45,688 bases of DNA, taken from Clostridiales bacterium (GTDB lineage Bacteria; Bacillota_A; Clostridia; Oscillospirales; Oscillospiraceae). The translations under genes and the position numbers were made by a program. The DNA lies in assembly GCA_022777455.1 (NCBI GenBank), contig JALFGI010000330.1:1-45688 (forward strand). The letters run 5' to 3'. Below, piece by piece: positions 41,135 to 45,688 of the stretch. Below the pieces are notes generated by a model that did not search any database, was not told where the DNA came from, and worked only from the letters and a program-made list of their open reading frames with translations. Position 1 is the stretch's first letter; the number at the start of each line of letters is the position of its first letter.

Positions 41135-44125
41135 ATGTCTATTGATGTAACAACAGAGAAGCGCTTTGAAGAAGATATTACCGCCTCCTTTCTCTCTCCC
41201 GCCGGTGGCTACACCCACAACAACGATGTATATGTGCCGGATTTGGGGCTGTTCCCGGAGACACTGGTGCGGTTTGTGAAGAGAACCCAGCCAAAGGAAT
41301 GGAAGCGGTTTGAATTGCAGAACAGCGGCGATGTTGCCCGAAAGTTCTGCCTGAGTTTTAACAGTGCCTGCGATACATACGGACTGCTGGAAGTGCTGCG
41401 CCATGGCTTCAAGCATAGGGGCATTACCTTCCGGGTGTGCTATTTCAAGCCGGAATCTAAGCTGAATCAAACTGCTGCAGATCTCTATGCCGCCAATGAA
41501 ATCACCTGCAATCGGCAGTGGTTCTATTCTGCCGAAACCCATAATTCCGTGGATATGGTGCTGGCGATTAACGGCATTCCGGTTTTTGCCTTTGAACTGA
41601 AAAACCAGTACACCGGTCAGAATGTGGACAACGCCAAGCGGCAATGGATGTATGACCGTGATCCACGTGAGATATGCTTCCAGTTTAACAAGCGTATATT
41701 GGCTTATTTCTGCGTGGATCAATTAGAAGTGTGGATGACCACAAGATTAGCTGGTAAGGATACCTATTTTCTGCCCTTTAACCAGGGCTCCAACGGCGCA
41801 GGCAATGATGGTGGCAAGGGAAATCCCGTGAATCCGGATGGGTACCCCACAGCTTATTTGTGGGAAGATGTCTTCCGGAAAGATAGCATGATGGATATTG
41901 TGCAGAAATTCATCATGTATCATTCAAAGAAGAAAGCCCTGATTTTCCCCAGATATCATCAGTTGGATGTGGTACGAAAGCTGGTTTCGGATGTACGCCG
42001 GAACGGCGCAGGGCATAACTATCTGATTCAGCACAGTGCTGGTTCGGGAAAGTCTAACTCTATTGCATGGACAGCTTACAGGCTAGCCTCCCTACATGAT
42101 GAGCAGAATAAGCCCATTTTCAGCAGCGTGGTGGTAGTAACAGACCGCACCGTTCTAGATGCCCAACTCCAGGAGACTATTTCTGGTTTTGACCACACGA
42201 TCGGTGCTGTGGAAACCATTGGGGAGAACAAGAATTCTCGGGATCTGAGGGATGCGCTGAATAATGGTGCTCGGATCATCGTCACTACGTTGCAAAAGTT
42301 CCCCGTCATTTACCAGGAAGTTGATTCATCGGCAGGTCGGAATTTCGCTATTATTGTGGACGAAGCCCATTCCTCCCAAACCGGCAGTTCAGCTATGAAA
42401 TTGAAATCTGCTCTGGCAGATACTGAGCAGGCGTTGCGAGAATTCGCAGAAATCGAAGGGAAAGCAGAGGATGATATCGATCGCACAGACAAGATCGTGC
42501 AGGAAATGATTACTCATGGAAAGCATAAAAATTTGTCTTTCTTTGCTTTCACCGCAACCCCCAAGTCTCAGACTTTGGAGATGTTTGGTACGGAATATGA
42601 GGACGGCTCCTTTCATCCCTACCACATTTACAGTATGCGGCAGGCTATTGAAGAAGGATTTATTCTGAATGTGCTGCAAAACTATATGACTTACAGCACC
42701 TGCTTTAAAATTGCCAAGAATACTGCAGAAAATCCAGAACTCCCCGAAAGCCGTGCAACAAAGATTATCAAAAAATACGAAAAACTGCACCCGTACAATA
42801 TCAGCCAAAAAGCACAGATTATTGTTGAGACCTTCCGGAGTACCACACGTTACAAGATTGGTGGCAAGGGCAAAATGATGGTGGTCACAGATTCACGGCT
42901 GGCTGCTGTCCGCTATTTCCATGAGATCAAACGGTATGTGGAATCACAGAGATATACGGATGTAGATGTACTGATCGCGTTTTCTGGCAGTGTTCAGGAC
43001 GGCGCAGAGGAATACACCGAATCTGGCTTGAATGTTCGCCGGGATGGCAGCCATATTGCCGAGAATCAAACAAAAGCAGAATTCCATGATAATTTTAATG
43101 TTCTGATAGTTGCAGAGAAATACCAGACCGGTTTTGATGAACCATTGCTTCATACTATGATTGTGGACAAAAAGCTGAAGAGCGTAAAAGCGGTTCAAAC
43201 TTTGTCCCGATTGAACCGGACTTATCCTGGCAAGTCGGATACGTTCATTCTGGACTTTGCCAATAAGCAAGAGGATATTCTGGATGCATTTCAGCCTTTT
43301 TACCAGGAAACTAGTTTGGAGCAGGAAGTAAACGCAGATTTGATATACCAAACAGAAAAGGAACTGCTCGACTACGCTATCTATACAAAAAACGATATTG
43401 ATGCGTTCATCGCTGTGTGGAATCATCCCGGCAAGCAGGACGGAAAGGCTATGGGACGCATGACTAGCGTGCTTAAGCCTGTTGCAGATCGCTACAATCT
43501 AAAAAATAGCGAAGAACGCTATCAATTCCGCAGACTGGTACGTAGTCTGATTCGTTGGTATAGCTATGTATCACAGGTAACAAGAATGTTCGATTCGGAC
43601 ATGCACAAGCAGTATTTGTTCCTGTGCTATCTCATCGACCTCCTGCCTGCTGAAGTGGAAGAACCGGTAGATCTGGATGGAAAGCTGAAGCTGGAATACT
43701 ACAAACTACAAAAAACGTTTGAAGGTGAGATTCATCTTGAACATTTGGACGGTCAGTATGTGCCTGCGACACAAAAGGCTGTGCAGGGTCGCCAGCAAAA
43801 AAGTACACTGGATGAAATTCTCGAAAAAATAAATGAGAAATACAAAGGTGAATTTACAGATGCAGATCGGGTAATGATCGATGCTCTTCATGCAAAGCTT
43901 ATTTCTGACAAAAAGCTGGAAAGCTCTGCAAGAACCGCTGATCCCAGAATTTTTACAGAAAGTATTTTCCCATCTGCATTTGGAACTGCCGCAATGGAGA
44001 GCTACATGGAGGCCCAGGACAGTTATTCCGCATTGTTTGAAGATAAAACAAAGTATGACGCAGTCATGAATGCGTTAGCCGGCGTAGTTTACAGAGAAAT
44101 GCGTCAAAATATCAGTGCACTTTGA
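41135..44125 (+). CDS. hsdR: Type I restriction endonuclease/translocase subunit
   Basis: The 996-residue protein starts at the ATG at 41135 behind GAGGA. The N-terminal nuclease domain has the PD-(D/E)xK pattern: Asp in SVDMVLAINGIPVFAFELKN with E-x-K in ELKN. The SF2 motor follows: Walker A QHSAGSGKSNS, DEAH box IIVDEAHSSQTG, motif III FTATPKSQ, and helicase C-terminal motifs AEKYQTGFDEP and LSRLNRTYPGKSD. The C-terminus (DEILEKINEKYKGEF) docks to the methyltransferase. With HsdM and HsdS it should cleave unmethylated DNA after translocation. All key motifs appear intact. Confidence 0.93.
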   Translation: MSIDVTTEKRFEEDITASFLSPAGGYTHNNDVYVPDLGLFPETLVRFVKRTQPKEWKRFELQNSGDVARKFCLSFNSACDTYGLLEVLRHGFKHRGITFRVCYFKPESKLNQTAADLYAANEITCNRQWFYSAETHNSVDMVLAINGIPVFAFELKNQYTGQNVDNAKRQWMYDRDPREICFQFNKRILAYFCVDQLEVWMTTRLAGKDTYFLPFNQGSNGAGNDGGKGNPVNPDGYPTAYLWEDVFRKDSMMDIVQKFIMYHSKKKALIFPRYHQLDVVRKLVSDVRRNGAGHNYLIQHSAGSGKSNSIAWTAYRLASLHDEQNKPIFSSVVVVTDRTVLDAQLQETISGFDHTIGAVETIGENKNSRDLRDALNNGARIIVTTLQKFPVIYQEVDSSAGRNFAIIVDEAHSSQTGSSAMKLKSALADTEQALREFAEIEGKAEDDIDRTDKIVQEMITHGKHKNLSFFAFTATPKSQTLEMFGTEYEDGSFHPYHIYSMRQAIEEGFILNVLQNYMTYSTCFKIAKNTAENPELPESRATKIIKKYEKLHPYNISQKAQIIVETFRSTTRYKIGGKGKMMVVTDSRLAAVRYFHEIKRYVESQRYTDVDVLIAFSGSVQDGAEEYTESGLNVRRDGSHIAENQTKAEFHDNFNVLIVAEKYQTGFDEPLLHTMIVDKKLKSVKAVQTLSRLNRTYPGKSDTFILDFANKQEDILDAFQPFYQETSLEQEVNADLIYQTEKELLDYAIYTKNDIDAFIAVWNHPGKQDGKAMGRMTSVLKPVADRYNLKNSEERYQFRRLVRSLIRWYSYVSQVTRMFDSDMHKQYLFLCYLIDLLPAEVEEPVDLDGKLKLEYYKLQKTFEGEIHLEHLDGQYVPATQKAVQGRQQKSTLDEILEKINEKYKGEFTDADRVMIDALHAKLISDKKLESSARTADPRIFTESIFPSAFGTAAMESYMEAQDSYSALFEDKTKYDAVMNALAGVVYREMRQNISAL

Positions 44126-44366
44126 TATGCTATAGAGATTTTTTGAACGGTGACTCAATAAAAAAACTGCAGAAAAATTCCTTTGTGAACCATAAATATT
44201 TATGTGGAGGGAATTTCGTAAGCTTCAATTCTCTCCATGTGCCTTGTACATTCAATATGCTTTTATTCTCCGAACACTGTCGTAGAAGATCCATTTTAGA
44301 GTGGTATGCGGTGTGTGCTACAGCGATAATGATTTGAATCTGACATAAAAGAGAGGACTGACTTCA

Positions 44367-45688
44367 ATGCAGATAGGGAATGTAATCGAAAGGTGCAAAA
44401 GGGACAGTGCAACAGAGGATTCAATTGCGGGAAGACTGATGCAAGCATTTATCTCTTCTGCTTCCTTCAACCTAATAGATACTGTGCAGTCTTTGTCACG
44501 AGAGGCGGCAAGTGCTTTCTTAAAGGACTATGCCCAGAAAGAAAGGTGGAGGGCTGCTCTTCGGCAATGTATCAAAGGTGCGGATTCTGCTGGGATGTCC
44601 CAGGAAGAAATCATTTCTGTAATGGAAATGGTTACGGAGTGCCTCTTTGGAGCTACAATTGAAATAAAAAAATGTATTCTGGACAAAGATCGTTATATTG
44701 CAGCTCTGGCGAAATCTCTGGCCGGGTATGACGGAAGTGAGGAAACAGCGCGCATATCCCGCATTTTGGAGCATGTATTGCAGCTCCTGTACGACACGCT
44801 ATGCGGCATGCCAGAGTTTTCAAAGGTCTGTGCGTCTGTTCTAAAGGAAAATGTGGAACAAACCAGAAAGCTGGACGACCAAGTTAAAGAACTCCAGGAT
44901 GAAATAAGCGAACAACAGAGTGCTGAAGCGTTTCTGAAAAACCTCCCAGCGGTGAGCTATAATACAAACAGTATGCCGTTCGCCTATAATTACAGCAAGC
45001 TGAAAGATATTTGTGGCAGAGAAGAAGAGATCAAAAGAATAAATGATTTCTTGATTCAAGAAAATGGACGATTCCGATTTTGTGTTGTTACTGGACCTGC
45101 GGGGATTGGAAAGTCTAAGCTGGTGTTTTACATAGCATGTCAGTTTCGGCAAAGGAAAGGCTGGCTGGTGCGGAAACTGGATGCAAAGCCCCTTGGAGAA
45201 TTGTGCAACAAGAAAAACTGGGACATCAAGTCAAATGCTCTGCTGATTGTCGATTATGCTGACGAGCAGGAGCAATTGCCGGAGCTTTTGAGTAACCTTT
45301 CCAGGTTGGGGGAAATGGGGAATAAAATAAGACTGATTTTGATTGCCAGGGAAAGTGCGGTACCGTCGGGTTATGGGGGGCAGGAAATGATTTATCCCCA
45401 ATGGTATTCGCAGATCACCCGAGAGGATTACGCCATAGATGCCCATCTACTGCAGGATGGGTTTATGGAGTTGGGTGGTTTATCCAGGAAAGAATGCGAG
45501 CAACTGCACACTGCCTTTGCCGAAAAACACTTGCGGCAACAGGTCAGCGAGATCGACCGTATTAATGTCAATGCTCTACTCGAAAAGGAAGTCGAGTATG
45601 GGCATCAGCTGGTACGTCCGTTGTATGCTCTGTTTGTGATAGACCAATACTATCGGAATCCTGATATCAAAACATGGGATATAGCATC
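44367..45688 (+). CDS. STAND-type P-loop NTPase (3' end outside window)
   Basis: An ATG at 44367 preceded by GAGAGG opens a frame that stays open to the window edge (440 residues seen). Residues 1-190 are helical and unassigned, ending in a coiled coil (LDDQVKELQDEISEQQ). A NACHT/STAND-like ATPase follows, with Walker A GPAGIGKS (243-250) and Walker B ALLIVDYAD (291-299), then LILIARES as a sensor-like strand. STAND proteins of this build often act as phage sensors (Avs type), with an N-terminal effector and C-terminal sensor repeats; the latter would lie beyond the window. The effector type is not recognisable. Confidence 0.8.
   Translation, partial: MQIGNVIERCKRDSATEDSIAGRLMQAFISSASFNLIDTVQSLSREAASAFLKDYAQKERWRAALRQCIKGADSAGMSQEEIISVMEMVTECLFGATIEIKKCILDKDRYIAALAKSLAGYDGSEETARISRILEHVLQLLYDTLCGMPEFSKVCASVLKENVEQTRKLDDQVKELQDEISEQQSAEAFLKNLPAVSYNTNSMPFAYNYSKLKDICGREEEIKRINDFLIQENGRFRFCVVTGPAGIGKSKLVFYIACQFRQRKGWLVRKLDAKPLGELCNKKNWDIKSNALLIVDYADEQEQLPELLSNLSRLGEMGNKIRLILIARESAVPSGYGGQEMIYPQWYSQITREDYAIDAHLLQDGFMELGGLSRKECEQLHTAFAEKHLRQQVSEIDRINVNALLEKEVEYGHQLVRPLYALFVIDQYYRNPDIKTWDIA

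Noticed and set aside
1..45688. CRISPR array
   Set aside because: No regularly spaced direct repeats of 25-40 bases with unique spacers were seen; the repeats found are hairpins or gene-internal.

Overview
The window looks like gut Clostridia DNA, most likely from an Oscillospiraceae (Ruminococcaceae) relative; this is an inference. It rests on AGGAGG-type ribosome sites, LytTR/GHKL signalling, domain-permuted GH3 glucosidases, a Tn916-like tyrosine integrase, class II glutamine amidotransferase/amidoligase genes typical of clostridial elements, and many decayed IS and conjugative remnants. No rRNA, intact tRNA or CRISPR array was found.

Layout. (1) 1-3.4 kb: a truncated LysR regulator behind a strong promoter, cobalamin riboswitch and intrinsic terminator, then fragments of a MATE transporter, an element protein and a large serine recombinase, ending in hairpin-rich DNA. 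(2) 3.4-5.7 kb: two decapitated IS1182-type copies and a tRNA-Met 3' half with an integrase tail, the scar of an integrated element. (3) 5.7-10.6 kb: an acyl carrier protein and a broken AMP-ligase fused to a truncated MobA/MobL relaxase, then an intact MATE exporter and an aldo/keto reductase whose N-terminus is a piece of carboxymuconolactone decarboxylase. (4) 10.7-24.7 kb, the best preserved chromosomal part: a minus-strand glycan locus (GH43, tandem-repeat secreted protein, two doubly membrane-anchored permuted GH3 enzymes, SGNH lipoprotein, secreted and membrane proteins), a LytTR/GHKL two-component system and a truncated TetR gene.

(5) 24.7-31.5 kb: an IS630 remnant, then a minus-strand accessory module with an SF3 primase/helicase, an amidoligase, a class II glutamine amidotransferase, DUF3846, a serine resolvase and two overlapping 30-residue membrane peptides. 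(6) 31.6-45.7 kb: an integrative mobilizable element with a macro-domain/HTH protein, a tyrosine integrase with a possible HicB-like tail, a minimal relaxase and an RHH partner. Its plus-strand cargo is a defence island: XRE regulator, HsdM, HsdS, TIR protein, Schlafen-type AlbA_2 protein, HsdR, then a STAND NTPase running off the window.

The strongest candidates for new biology are the TIR and AlbA_2 genes inside the type I restriction operon next to a STAND ATPase, and the amidoligase/amidotransferase/DUF3846 operon behind a leader terminator. Several rearranged genes (AKR chimera, integrase tail, riboswitch-LysR) also deserve checking.
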